From positions 5,673,489 through 5,737,488 of the forward strand of contig CM034144.1 of the NCBI GenBank assembly GCA_019914995.1: a DNA stretch of 64,000 nucleotides, read 5' to 3'. The notes beneath the pieces are model-generated. The model saw only the letters and a list, made by a program, of their open reading frames with translations, did not search any database and was not told the DNA's origin. The stretch is from Acanthochlamys bracteata. Taxonomy: Eukaryota > Streptophyta > Magnoliopsida > Pandanales > Velloziaceae. Positions 1 through 13,400 of this stretch are shown in pieces. Made by a program: the position numbers and the translations under genes. The number at the start of each line of letters is the position of its first letter. Position 1 is the first letter of the stretch.

Positions 1-249
1 GTTTTAAGTGTTGCACACTCACGAATTAGAAGTGTCGTAACTGCTGCACACTCACAAAAATTTACCAATCTACTATAATGTCATTTCATTTAGGTCTGTA
101 ACCCACTAGATCAATGTTTTCTATTGTCATTGTTCCCCTGAGATGTGTGTCATACTTGCCACTTTTTGCTCTTTCAGCATTTCTTTTGTACCTGCAACTT
201 CTAACTTCATGTCAGTTGTTTATGGTTTGTTTTACCCTACATGCTGTAG

Positions 250-3200
250 ATTCATAAAGGCAAAAAGTGAAGTCTCACCAGAGGATGTGAAGGAGCTGGT
301 AGAGCTTGGTTTACAGTTGTTTCACGCATCACAAGACAAGCTTTTTGCTCAAGTAATTGCATTTTGCTTAGTCTTCATACTGTGGCATTGAAAATTGTTG
401 TCATTTTTGTGTTAGTGGTAATTTATGGTATGATTAGGTGAGATGGGGATCTATCATAATAAAACTTTTAAAGAAGCACGGGAAGAATATGATAATCAAG
501 ATTGAGTGGAGGCCATTGTATGACACTTTGACCAGGACTCACTTCAAAAGGTGAATTTCTTTCTTCATCATTGATATGATTTACTGATGATACAATTTCA
601 AATAGTACAAGGTGGCTTGTGGGGATCTCCTAGTGAGATAAGGCTGGTTGCTATTTTTGTTTCACTCTTGAGCATATTCATGTGAACTGTGAAGTCCAAA
701 AAAACTTGCTATTTTCAGATTGTTACCATCTTCATTTTTAGCCAATTCTCTGAGGATTTAAAACGCACAAGCGTGTAAGTTTACAAGTTTTACTAGTTTC
801 AAATTTTCTGAAAACAAATTCCTTATTGTGCAAATTGTAAGTATTGACAAACCTTTGTAATTGCTCAATATGGAATGCAAAATTCGTAGGAAAACTGCAT
901 GAATATAGGGAACCACGAAAATAGCTTAATAGCCACTGTTTTCATGGACACGATTCTAATTGAATTCTCTTAAAATTATTCAGACTAGGTTACTCAACTT
1001 TTGGATATTTTTTGTTTTACTAGTTTAAGATGTTACACTAAGATAAAATCTCCTCATTGTGAATATGTTGTATATGCCATCATCATGCATCTGGGAACAT
1101 GCAATCACGTTGACTTGATCTGTTAATAATTCCATTGATATACTTGCGAAAATAAGTTCATTACTGGAGCTAGAAGTTCCCACAGTCCATGCTATCATTA
1201 TATTCGTGAGTATTGATTGGAATACTGAAGTTTGCGATGCATAACATGTCTAATTCTAATTAATTGGTCGAAGTAGATTGACTACTTATCACCAAATGGT
1301 ATGCTCAAGTTTATACCAATTCAAAGCTGGGTCTGAAAAAGCTTGCACTCATTGGATAAGCTATGATTCTCTGCAGATTAGAAACTTAACCATCAAATAT
1401 ATTTTAAGATCTATTCAAGAATTACGAGCACTAGGTGCAGTCATATTCTTCCAAGATTTTTGTTGTTTATCAATTTTGTATGGAGTTTTTACAGCTGTTG
1501 GAATTTCTAAAGCAAATGACTTGTTTATAGTTTGCATTTACTGGGATGGTTTAAGTACTATCCCCTTGTGACATATCTATGTCCTTTGACCTTTCCCTTT
1601 CAAGGAGGGAATCTACTCTTCTTTTTGTTGAGATTTGTTCCGTCATAATGTTCCATTTTGAGCAGAACTACTGGGCCTGAAGGATGGAAGTTGAGACAAC
1701 GTCATTTTGAGACAGTTGCTTCTCTTGTTCGAGCCTGCCGAAAGTTCTTTCCTGCAGGTTCTGCTTCTGAAATATGGTCTGAGTTCCGGTAAGTTTGTTT
1801 GTCATAGCATTTATCATACCTACTTTTTCAGTGATGTTACTGCTTTCTTTTTTAAAGCCATGACTACGAAATCCACTTTGGTTTTGTCTTTCGCAATAAC
1901 TACATTTCTGCTAAATCAGTAGTATACTTAGCAGTGGCAATAATTCTAAAACTCGAACAAAATTTTGTCTAGCAAGCAATGTTAGTAAAGTACTACTGCG
2001 TAGCTGCATTGATGTATTATTAAAAGGTGAAATTAGTTAGCTTAGAAGCAAACAAGAGGAGGCATGACTTTTGTTTATTGTTTTGTTAGAGTGTCTATCA
2101 TCTTATAAAAGGTTTGGTGATCGTGGAGATGTTTGATACGTTTGTGTGATACTTTAAGCTTAAGCAGAACCAAATTTCTATAGGCTTTATGCTGTTGTTG
2201 AAACCTATAGAAATGAGGTCTGTTAATTTAGCTGGTTATATATATATCTAGAGGGAAGGGATAGAGGCACTTCCTCCTTAAGGGCATTTCCTTCTTAAGA
2301 TTTATGGCCGGAGTGACATTCAAATCAAATCTCCACCGTAGGATATGAAGAACTATGAGTTAGAAACTTACCCTTAAAATTTCAGCTCAATCGGACTACG
2401 AATTCACCTGCATCCGATCATTTGATCAAGATGACAGAAAGTAAGAAAACTTTAAAATATATATGTTGTATCATTTCTGTCATCTTGATCAAGTGATCGG
2501 ATAGAGGTGAATCTATAGTCCGATTGAGCTGAAATTTTATGGGTAGATTTTTAAGTCATAATTCTTCATATCTAACGGTGGAGATAGGATTTGAAAGTCA
2601 CCCCAGCCATAAACCGGGGAGGGAGTGCTCCTATCCCTCCCTATGTATATATATGTATATGTATATGTATATATATATGTATATATATGTATGTATATGT
2701 ATGTATATGTATGTATATATATATGTATGTATATATATGTACACACATACATATATATATATGTACATATATACATATATATGGGGTCAGCTATGTGCAC
2801 TGTTCATGCATATTGAATCACAGTCGTCGGATCAAGATTCGATGGCTGTGATTCACACAGGCAAGTTAAAACTTTTTTTTTCATTTCGCGTGCCCTTTAG
2901 CTAGACAAGTGTTGTGTTTCTCTCCCGTGTGAATCACGACTATCGAATCTTGATCTGACGGCTGTAATTCAATATGCATAATGTGCATGAACAATGCACA
3001 ATGTGCATATAACTGACCCATATATATATAGGGACGGATAAGGGCACTTACTTCTTAGTGGCATTTTCGGGCACTCTTTTTTCGGTTTCGGTTTATGGCT
3101 GAGGTGACCTCCAAATTCAATCTCCACCGTTGGATATTAAGAACTATGAGTAAAAAATGTACTCACAAATTTCATCTCAATCGAATTGCGAATTGACCTC

Positions 3201-6200
3201 CATCCGGTTATTTGTCAAAATGACAAAAATGATAAAATATATATTTTTTGAAGTTTTTTTATTTTCAGTCATCTTGATCAAGTAACGGATAGAGGTCAAT
3301 TCGTGTTCCGATTGAACTAAAATTGAGTACATTTCTAACTCATAATTTTTAATATCTAACGGTAAAAATTAGATTTGCAGGTCACCCTAAGCATAAACTA
3401 AGGGAGTACCCTATTCTTCCCCATATATATATATGTATATGTATATACATATACATATGTATATGTATATAGATATATACATACGTATATAGATATACAT
3501 GGGCACTTTCTCTCCGGTAAGCCGGGGTGATTTTTAAATTCAATCTCGACCGTTGGATATGAAGAATTATGAGTTAGAAACATACGTATAAAATTTTAAT
3601 TCAATTGGACCACGAATTTATCTTCATCTGATCACTTATTAAAATGATACAACATATATAATCTTAAAATTTTTTACTTTCTGTCATCTTAATCAAATGA
3701 CGAGATGAAGGTGAATTCGTGTTCCAATTGAGCTAAAATTTTATAGGTATGTTTCTAACTTATAGTTCTTCGTATCCAATGATGGAGATTGGGTTTGAAG
3801 GTAACCCCGACCATAAATCGGGAAGGGAGTGCTATCTTAACGGCACATGTGTGCATATGCCGGCCAAAAGTGGCCGGCGAGATTTTCAAATCAAATATCT
3901 ACCGTTGGATATAAATAACTATGAGTTGGAAATATTGACAAAATTTTAGCTAATCAGAATAAGAATCAACCTTCATCGGAACTCTTGATCAAAATGATAC
4001 AAAAAGTAAAAATTGACAAAATATATATATTCCATTTTTTTTGTCATCTTGACCAAGATTTTCGATTGAGGTTTATTCGTATTTCGATTGAGATGGAATT
4101 TTATCAACATGTTTTTAATTCACAGTTCTTCATATCCAACAGTAGAAATTAAATTTGAAGATCTCTCCGGCAACTTTTGGCCATCATGTGCACTCATGTG
4201 CCTATAATGGTGGCATATGATCAAGATGATAGAATGATACAATATATATTTTGAGGTTTTTGTACTTTATGTCATCTTCATCAAGTGGCGGATGGAGGTG
4301 AATTAGTGTTCCGATTGAGCTGAAATTTTATGAGTACGTTTCTAACTCATAATTCTTTATATCTGACGGCGGAGATCGGATTTAGAGATCACTCCGGCCA
4401 TAAAACGGTGAGGGAGTGTTCGGGAGTGCCCCTAAGGAGGGACTGCTTTTATCGCTCTCATATATATATACATACATATATGTCTGTAGGTATACATATA
4501 TATATACACATATATATTATCCGATTCTTTCTTCTTATTATTTACTGTCTCATTCTATTTTAATATGTAAAATGTAAACAGCTTTTTTTATCTGATTCCT
4601 TCTTGACCAAACACTTTTGAAAAATATGATTTCTGTTAAATACAGTGTGTAGCTTAACATGCAAGAATTCTGGCAATGTTGCGATGATCCATTAAGTATC
4701 TATATATTCCCTCCCCTATATATATACATACATATATGTGTGTGTGTATACATGTATACATACACATATATATTATCTGATTCTTTCTTCTTATTATTAA
4801 CTATCTCATTCTATTTTAATATGTAAAATGTAAATAGCCTTTTTTATCTGATTCCTTCTTGCCCAAACACTGTCGAAAATATGATTTCTGTTAAATGCAG
4901 TGTGAAGCTTAACATGCAAGAATTCTGGCAATGTTGCGATGATCCATTAAGTATCTATATATTCCTTTATCTCTTTCTTTCCTTTTGATGCAATCTTGAG
5001 AGGATATCCTTGCAGGATGTTTTTGAAAAATCCTTGGCATAATTCAACTTTTGAAGGTTCCGGGTTTCTGAGGATTTTTCTTCCTGTCAACATGGAGAAT
5101 CAAGATTTTTTTACTAGGTATGTATAGTAATCATTTGTATCATCTGTAGGTTTATCTCTGTGTTAATCGTCTTTTATTTTGCTTCGGCAGAGATTGGATT
5201 GAAGAATGCCTTGACTTCTGGGACGCATTACCAAACTGCCAGTTTTGGGATATCCAATGGACTTTTATTATTGCGAGATGCATAAAGCATTGCAGGTTAA
5301 TTGATTGGGAACTGTTTGTTCCAGTATTGTTTTCTCGATATCTTAACATGTTTGAGGTGAGTGTATTATGTTTTATGTATGAGACCTATCTTTGTCCTAT
5401 CAAAAGAATAACGACTCTGATTATTTTGTTCTTGATATTTTGTTTAGTAGTTCTGCTAATATAGTAAGAATAGTTTGTATACTTCGTTTTCTGATTGTAG
5501 TCTTTGATACCACCTTGGTATGTATATGTCCTGCTTAGTTTGGTTGCCACATTTTGTTGTGTCAGTGGTTGGCTTTTAGAAACACTATGGTACTGCCTGT
5601 CTGATAATCAACAATTGATTCTAATTTTTGTGTAGGCATAGCTAGGTCACTTAGGTTCTGTTTTGGATACTTTTCAGGTCCCTGTTTCAAATGGGAGCGG
5701 ATCTTATCCTTTCCCGTTAGAAGTTCACAGAAATACTCGATTTCTATTTTCAAGCAAAACTGGTATACCTACCAAGGGCATAGCAAAATCAATTGTAAGG
5801 ACCTTTGCGTTACACTTCTTTGCCTAAGAATCTTATTATACAAATGACTTAGAGGGAATATTAATCTATATTTAATTAGTTACTGTCATTTGATTGTATC
5901 AACTTTAGTGGTATGTTTTATAATGCAGGTTTATCTTCTGAAGCCTGGTAGTCTGGCGCTAGACCATTTTGAGAAGTTGATCAACCTAATAGAACAGTTT
6001 GTTTACTTATTCCTTTTGGACATCTTTAGAACTTGATAAGTCTGTAATATCATTGCTATTCTGTGAGTATCACTAATACATTTCTTAATTTAGGTATTAC
6101 CATCCATCTAATGGTGGTCGATGGACATACTCGTTAGCGCGTTTCTTGCGACACTTGGTTATTTACTTCCAAAAAAGGCTGCAGGATGAGCAAATGTAAG

Positions 6201-9200
6201 AGTTAAACTTAGTATAGACGTTGCTTTCTTATTGATGTTGCAACTCACTGAAATTTCAAATATGCAGTGGAGACAGCAATGTGAACCAAGGGCAATTTTT
6301 GGGGAAGTTTGAAAGGACCACTTTTGTTGGAGTGATACTGAAACTCCTTGATCGTGGTCAATATAGCAAGAATGAATCTCTTGCTGAAACTGTTGCTGTT
6401 GCCTCCTCTGTTTTGTCTTATATTGAGCCCTCTCTGGTTCTTCCTTTTATTGCATCTCGATTCCATATTGCATCGGAGACTGTAAGTTGTTAACTATGTT
6501 GTTGTAGCCTGTTTCCATATCCAGAATTAGGACGTCACTTTTGTAGCATGTATTTTGTTATCACTGATAGGTATATTTCCTGTGCGTCCATCATATGGGT
6601 AAATTGTTTCTAAATAACTGTCTATGGGGCTAACAAATTCACTTTATTTTTTGTCATTAGATGACAGCAACCCACCAACTTAAATCTGCTATCACATCCG
6701 TTGCATTTGCTGGCCGTGCATTGCTCCTTGCTTCTATTTCAACTCTACCAGATATTAAAGATGCTGCTGATAGTTTCCTGGATGTTATAATAATATCACT
6801 TTCCCATGCGCTGCTTGGCATCGATGCAAATGATCCTCCTAAAACTTCAGCAACAATGCAGCTTATCGGCTCCATATTTTCCAATGTAAGTACTAAATAT
6901 TGCTCTCAAGGAGCTTATTATGATTTATAGAGTCTGACTTTGATTCTGTAAGTTTTCAGTTAGTTGAAGTTGGTGGTAATGATGGTGGGCCAGCCTTTAT
7001 GCAAAGTGTCAGTTTCCAGGAATGGCTTGATGAATTCTTCTCACGCTTGTTTTTGTTGCTCCTTCATTTGGAACCAAGTACTGTTATGTGAGTATCATTC
7101 TTTCGAAGACCCTGCCAGCTTCTTTTCTTAAACCTTTTGATGAGCAATAAGAAATGGCATACATGTTCTTCAAATGATTCAGAAATGAGGGTGTCCAAAC
7201 ATCAATTACTTCAGGAACTTTTCTTGTTGAAGATGGTCCATATTATTTCTGCATGCTGGAAATTGTGCTTGGCAAACTATCAAATGCATTATTCAAACAG
7301 GTCTGAGTGATATTGCAAAACTATCTTATTACATATTTATTATGTTATTGTCACCGTTTTTATTTACTTCCGTTTTTGTCTAAAACTTCTTAAACATGTT
7401 GCAACTCTTTTCAGTCACTGAAACGGATAGCAAAATTTGTGACTACAAATTTTCTTCCTGGAGCAACTGCAGAAGTTGGGCTACTGTGTTGTGCTTGTGT
7501 GCACGCAAATCCAGAAGAGGCAGCTGTGCACCTTGTTAAACCAATTCTTTCAACTATAACAGCCTCTTTGGATGGAGCTTCGCTTTCAGAATCTGATGGT
7601 AGAGGAAATGTGTCATCTTCCTCTAAGGTTTCATTCACATAAATTAACTCATTTGTAATTTAGAATTGTATATTTGTTTGGTTAATTTTCTAACTCATGT
7701 TATGCTGATTGCAGGCTGTACTTTCACCAGCTGTAGAATCTTCTGTTGAATACCACATGAAAGTTTTAGCAGTTGCCATCAGTTACGCGGGTCCTGCGCT
7801 ACTTGCTTACAAGGATGAACTAAGGAGCGCAATTGCATCTGCCTTTCAGGCTCCTTCGTGGAAGGTCTGTTCCCGTCCTTGACATCCATAGTTCTTTATG
7901 TTGTATTCGTGTTGTATTTTTGTTCACACAACAGGTGCATACACATAAGCTTGAATATTTATCTGAACGTACGGTCATGTGTTTCTAAGAAATTTTCTAT
8001 CTTCTAATTATGCGTTCATGCTTATATGCAACAGGTTAACAGTGCTGCTGATCATGTTCTTCGATCTCTCCTTGGAAGCCTCATCTTGTTTTACCCAATG
8101 GATCAGTATAAGTGTGTATCTCGAGTTATATTGGAATATCTTTCTTTTTCCGTCAAAGTCAACTACGACATCATTGATGCTATGACGTCTTGCAGGTCAT
8201 TTCCAGAACAGACCTCTGGTTCAGTTCTAGCAGAGTGGAGTTCCTCCAAGAGTACTCAGAATAACGAGGTCAAGTTCCTACCCAACTGGCATGTTCCTGA
8301 CCGTGAGGAGCTGATATTTGCTAATGAACTACTAACTCAGCACTTTCAAATGGCTTTAGAAGATCTCCTATCAATGTGTCAGGGCAAAACGCACATTGAG
8401 CCAGGTATATGAGATGCCTTTCTCTAAATCGGAAGTGTTATGTAAATTGAAGAATTACGCTTTGGATCATACTTTTTGTAAGTATGAAATTTTATACATT
8501 AAAGCATTAAGCTTTATTATAGTTCTGCATCATGCATGTGACTATGTGGGTTGGGTAAGGCGCACACACTAGGATATGGATGACAATATTTCAGATTAAA
8601 ATATGCAAAAACATTGTGAGGTAATAGTCATTGAACTTCTTAAATTCTAAAAGCGCTTTCTGAGATTTTGTGCTGTTACTTCAACTTGAACCAAAACGCC
8701 AGATGCTTTTTCTTGTTTGACTGGTTCACTTTTGGTGGCTTTAATTAAAAGCACAAGTGATATATTCTGTTGATCTGTTCAATTTATTAAACTTCTCTAA
8801 AGGTTCATTTCCTAATAGGTGCTTTAATTAAAAGCACAAGTGATATATTCTATTTGTTCAAGTTCTTAAACTTATCTAGAGGTTCATCTCCTAATAGGTT
8901 CTGAAAACATGATGCGTTTATTTCTCTAATTATTAATCGAACTATTTGGTATAGGTAAGGAGAAGGATCAATTGAAAGGGGTGCTCTTACGCATATACTC
9001 CTCGTTGCAAGGAGTTATGTCATGCTTGCCTGATATGCATCCATCATCTAAATGCAAGGATGTCAAAGATCCAAATAATGCTTATTTCATGATTGCTGGA
9101 GCAATCGGTTCGCCTGTTGGCAGCTCTGAAATGAGAGAGAAAGCTGCAGAAAATATACATGTTGCTTGCAGGTAATGTTCTTATACTTGACAATCATGAT

Positions 9201-10381
9201 GATAATTTGTTTAGTTTTCCTTGGAGAAATTTATGCCTATGTATATCTTTTGCAGATATTTACTGGAACAAAGGTCTGATGATAGCATCCTTCTCATGCT
9301 GATAATTCGCATCATTGATGCTTTAGTGAATTTTGGTATATTCTCTTCCGGACTCTAGTTCGACTACTCTTGTCATTTTTTAGTTCCGTCTATGCCATTG
9401 CCAGTGATATCAACTCCTGTAATTTTTTAACCTTAAATGCAGGCAGCTTAGAATATGAAGAATGGTCTAGTCATATTCAGGCTTGGAAGTTGGAATCTCC
9501 TGCCATTATAGAACCTTCATGTAATTTTATCCTGCCGTTCCACACTACTGGAAAGAAAAGGTTCAAACTGCTTATCACTTGTACATTCTTTGAGGAATAT
9601 ATGCAGTTGAGTGCCGTTCTTGTCACCTCACAGAATTTGTTTCCTTTTGATTATATGTATAGGCCTAGATGGGCGCTTATCGATAAGGCCTTTATGCATA
9701 ATACATGGAGATCATCACAATCATCATATCATAAATTCCGGACGAATGGGAACTTGTCTCCTTCCGAGCACTCCATCGCTCTGATGGATGATCTTTTGAA
9801 ATTATGCTTGCACAACTATGAAACAGTCCGCTCGTAAGTCCTTTTTAAAATCTAATCATACTGAAAGAGAAGTTTCTTCTTTTTATGCTTGTGTATGCTA
9901 GTAGCTGAAGTTTGTGTTTTTTCGTTCTGTTGTGCAAGCACATGTAATATCACAAGATACTCTATTATACATTTGGTTCTTTTTGCATTCTCACTGGCCT
10001 TTGGAGAAGGATGCCCTTATCCAATTGCTAAAGGTGTTCTAGATCATGTATGATGCTGCATGATATCACTTATTTACTTATACTGAAGACAGAGGCATAC
10101 TACTTCATGGAAGATGCTCATACCTTTCTAAGAATATTTTGGATAGATATGCAAATAGCCAGTTGTGAGGGAGTTGGTAATCTGCCCTCTTGATGGATTC
10201 CTCTTTTTATGCATTCATAGCTACTTTCGTTTCTTCTCGTTCAATAAAGTTATAATTTTCAGTTGTCCTTGTTGTCCATGGATCATGAAGACATAAAATT
10301 AAGAAAAAAGGATAAGAGCTTGCATCGCACCTACTTTGTTACTTTGTAAAGAGAGGCATTGGAGGTTGGGAACCAATTTTT

Positions 10382-10471
<90 letters not shown>

Positions 10472-13400
10472 TGACATTGTGATAGTTTTAAGTTTGCTGT
10501 TGGTAATATGCAACTAGAATAACAAGTGGAATAGACGGTAAAAAATAGGAATTACCAATCATTATTTTTTTTCAGTATTTGGATATGCTCAGCTATGTCG
10601 AAGGTCATTGTTCGCCTGTTATTGTCTATAAATGTAACCTTTACAAGTGCATCCTTTTCCTAAGCAATTGTTTGTTGCTAAATATATTTTGCTTGATGAA
10701 GTTCAATTGCCTGAATCTGTTGATTATCAAGGTGTAATTTTCTCTGTTTCCTTATCTACACTACATAACTATATTAAAGAAGAACAAACCATACTGAAAT
10801 GCTTGTTTCCTTCTAAAGAGCAAGTACCATACACAAAGATTTATACTTTCCTTTTCTAATTTCTTAAGTTCATTAACTTTAGCTTTGCTGGAAGAGCTCT
10901 TTCAAAGATGATCAAGCGCTGGCCTTCACTGGCTACTAAGTGTGTGCTCAAACTTACTGGGAGTCTCTGTGATCAAAACACTGTGGAGCATGAGGTTTTA
11001 GGTGCTTGCATGATCCTTTCAACAAATCCAGTTCTCCGGAATCTAACAACGGTAAAGTTTTAGTACGTTAAATGTGTCAATTTCATTTGACTGGCTTTAT
11101 GTTGATAATCTTGTTTTGATTAGGATGCTAAGTCATTCTCGGCATTCATCATGGGTCTTCTAGCAAGGTTAGATGTCAATTATTTTCTTGAGGAGACATT
11201 TTTTTTTTTCCTTTCTCATTCAGTGAATATTATTCCCCTTGTTTGCTGAAGCTCTCATCATGAGTCACTGAAAGCTCAAAAAGCCATAACTGAGGTAATC
11301 TCAAGTCTAAGGTACTAGTTTTTTGATATAAACATGTTGAATTCTGAGTTTCATGTGTTTTGTGGCTTTGTAGTTATTTGTCAAATACAACATCCTTTTT
11401 TCTGGGGTACCAAGGAATTTCTTCAAGAGTCCTGATAGCTCTAGAAATGATGAAGAATTTGACAATTTGATCTCTCATCTTACATCCTTAAGCTTTAATG
11501 CTTCTGGTGTGCATTGGAGGTGGGGTACTGTTATTGCCTTTTTAAGCCACATTTTTCTACTCACTGCATGTTTGAGTTATAAGGAATATTTATTTGCAGG
11601 TACAACCTGATGGCTAGCCGAATACTTTTGTTGATAATGTTGGCTTCTAAGAAAGATTCTTCCAGCCTTTCCTCGAGAAGTTTGGCTGAAACTGCTGGTA
11701 GGTACTTGATACAATAGTTTGATTGTTTATTCATCTCCTGTTACAGTTAAAGGATAGAGATGAAGTCATTACTGCTCCAGTAATTCTTGGTACTATAGCT
11801 ACTGTTTCGTTAATGATTTTTTTCATTTCTTGTCAGGTAACTTCTTAAAAAGTTTAAACAGCCAGCTACCACAGTCGAGAATGCTTGCTGTGTCTGCTCT
11901 GAACACCTTATTACAAGGTGCTTCTCATAAAGTCTCATATCAGGAGACCCATCCTTTCTCTGGAGAAAATTCCAGTTCATCTTTGGAGAACGTTTTAGGA
12001 CAGATATTCAAGGAAGAGGGGTTCTCTGCTGAGACATTGAATAGTCTTTCAAACGTCCATATTATTGCTGACAGTGAGAGTTCTGCTTCTAAGGGGATTA
12101 TGGTAGCTTCATCCTTTCAGAGTCATGCTGATAAGGCTATCACATTCTTCTACTTTGATTTCTCAGCTTCATGGCCACGTACACCTAGTTGGATTTCCTT
12201 ACTGGGAGGTGATACCTTCTATTCCAGTTTTGCAAGGATTTTCAAAAGATTGGTTCAGGAATGTGGAGCTCCAGTTTTACAGGCTCTTGGAAATTCATTG
12301 GAAGAGTTTTCTAGTGCAAAAGAGAGGTCAAAGCAATGTGTTGCTGCTGAAGCTTTGGCTGGAATACTGCATTCTGATGCTAATGGCCTTTTAGAAGCAT
12401 GGGATGATTGGATTATGAATCATATGCAGGCGATTATCGTTGCGCCGACTATAGAATCAATTCCGGAATGGGCAGCTTGCATAAGGTATGCAGTTACAGG
12501 AAAAGGAAAATATGGAACTAGAATTCCTCTTATGAGACAGAGAATTTTGGACTGCCTGTGCAAACCATTACCACAAAATGTAGCAACCAGTGTTGTTGCT
12601 AAGAGGTATGCATTTATCTCTGCTGCTCTGATTGAGGTGTCAGCACAAGAGATGTCTTGCTTGGAGGTCGAATGCCATCACAATCTCATGGGAGAGTTGG
12701 TAAATAATTTGAGCCACTCATCTGCCCAGGTAAGTTTTCTTGAAATATCTTGTTAATTTAATATTATTTTGGAGGTCTACACATCATTTGCCTTTGATGG
12801 GTTTTAATCTTCTTGTAACAACTTGGTGTATATTGCATCTTATCTGAATACTGTTCAAAACATTCATGATCTGGCTTGTGATTTATTAATTAGTTCTTGC
12901 ATTTGAAAATTGGAAGATGAATATTTCTAAAACGTGGATAAACTGCATTATAGGCCTTGCTCTTGTGTTGCTTTGAAACATCTAAGTTTATGGTTTGGTG
13001 AGGCCCAATCACAATTCTAACTGCTTCTAACAATATCTTCTACTAGTTCTTCTCCAAGTATTCTGAACATGCACAACTGCTGTATACGCCGTATATAGTG
13101 AACGCTAAGCCAAACCATTCTTTTCATGACTGATTACTGAAATAGATAGCAGTTGATATTTGCTGCCACTATTTCAACAACCAAGAGAGTTCTGCCGAGG
13201 CTTTTGACGAGGCTTCTGGCATGTAGAATATAGCACATTGAAACATTATTCCATTTTACCAATATTGTCTAGGCCTGTAGTTTACATCAATCACAATCTG
13301 GTCTGCGGCAAACCAACTAGGTAGAAATGGCCGTAGTTGTGCGGTTTACAAAACTGAACGTCTATTTTATATAAGTCATAAGTATTTCAAAGGGTGCTTT

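Larger units (their letters stand above)
1789..5015 (+). other. Large PA200 intron filled with repeats
   Basis: This 3.2 kb intron is far longer than the gene's other introns, which are mostly 70 to 1050 bases. About two thirds is repeat: five fold-back elements of one family, one MITE of another, TA/TG microsatellite between them, and a 255-bp tandem duplication. The outer few hundred bases at each end are ordinary AT-rich intron sequence. The flanking exons join in frame (CG then GATG), so the host gene has tolerated the insertions. Confidence 0.85.

Noticed and set aside
2539-2904. Reading frames of 60-120 residues on both strands over the TA/TG repeat
   Set aside because: They are Tyr/Met/Ile/Val strings generated by TATATG microsatellite and MITE arms inside a PA200 intron.
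8026-8412. Unspliced reading through the 8112-8195 intron as the only model
   Set aside because: The inserted 28 residues do not match PA200 proteins and the segment has intron-like composition and a good acceptor (TTGCAG), so splicing is preferred, with retention noted as a possibility.
10331-10513. Asn/Ile homopolymer frame
   Set aside because: Produced by the AAT/ATT palindromic microsatellite; no unique sequence is coded.
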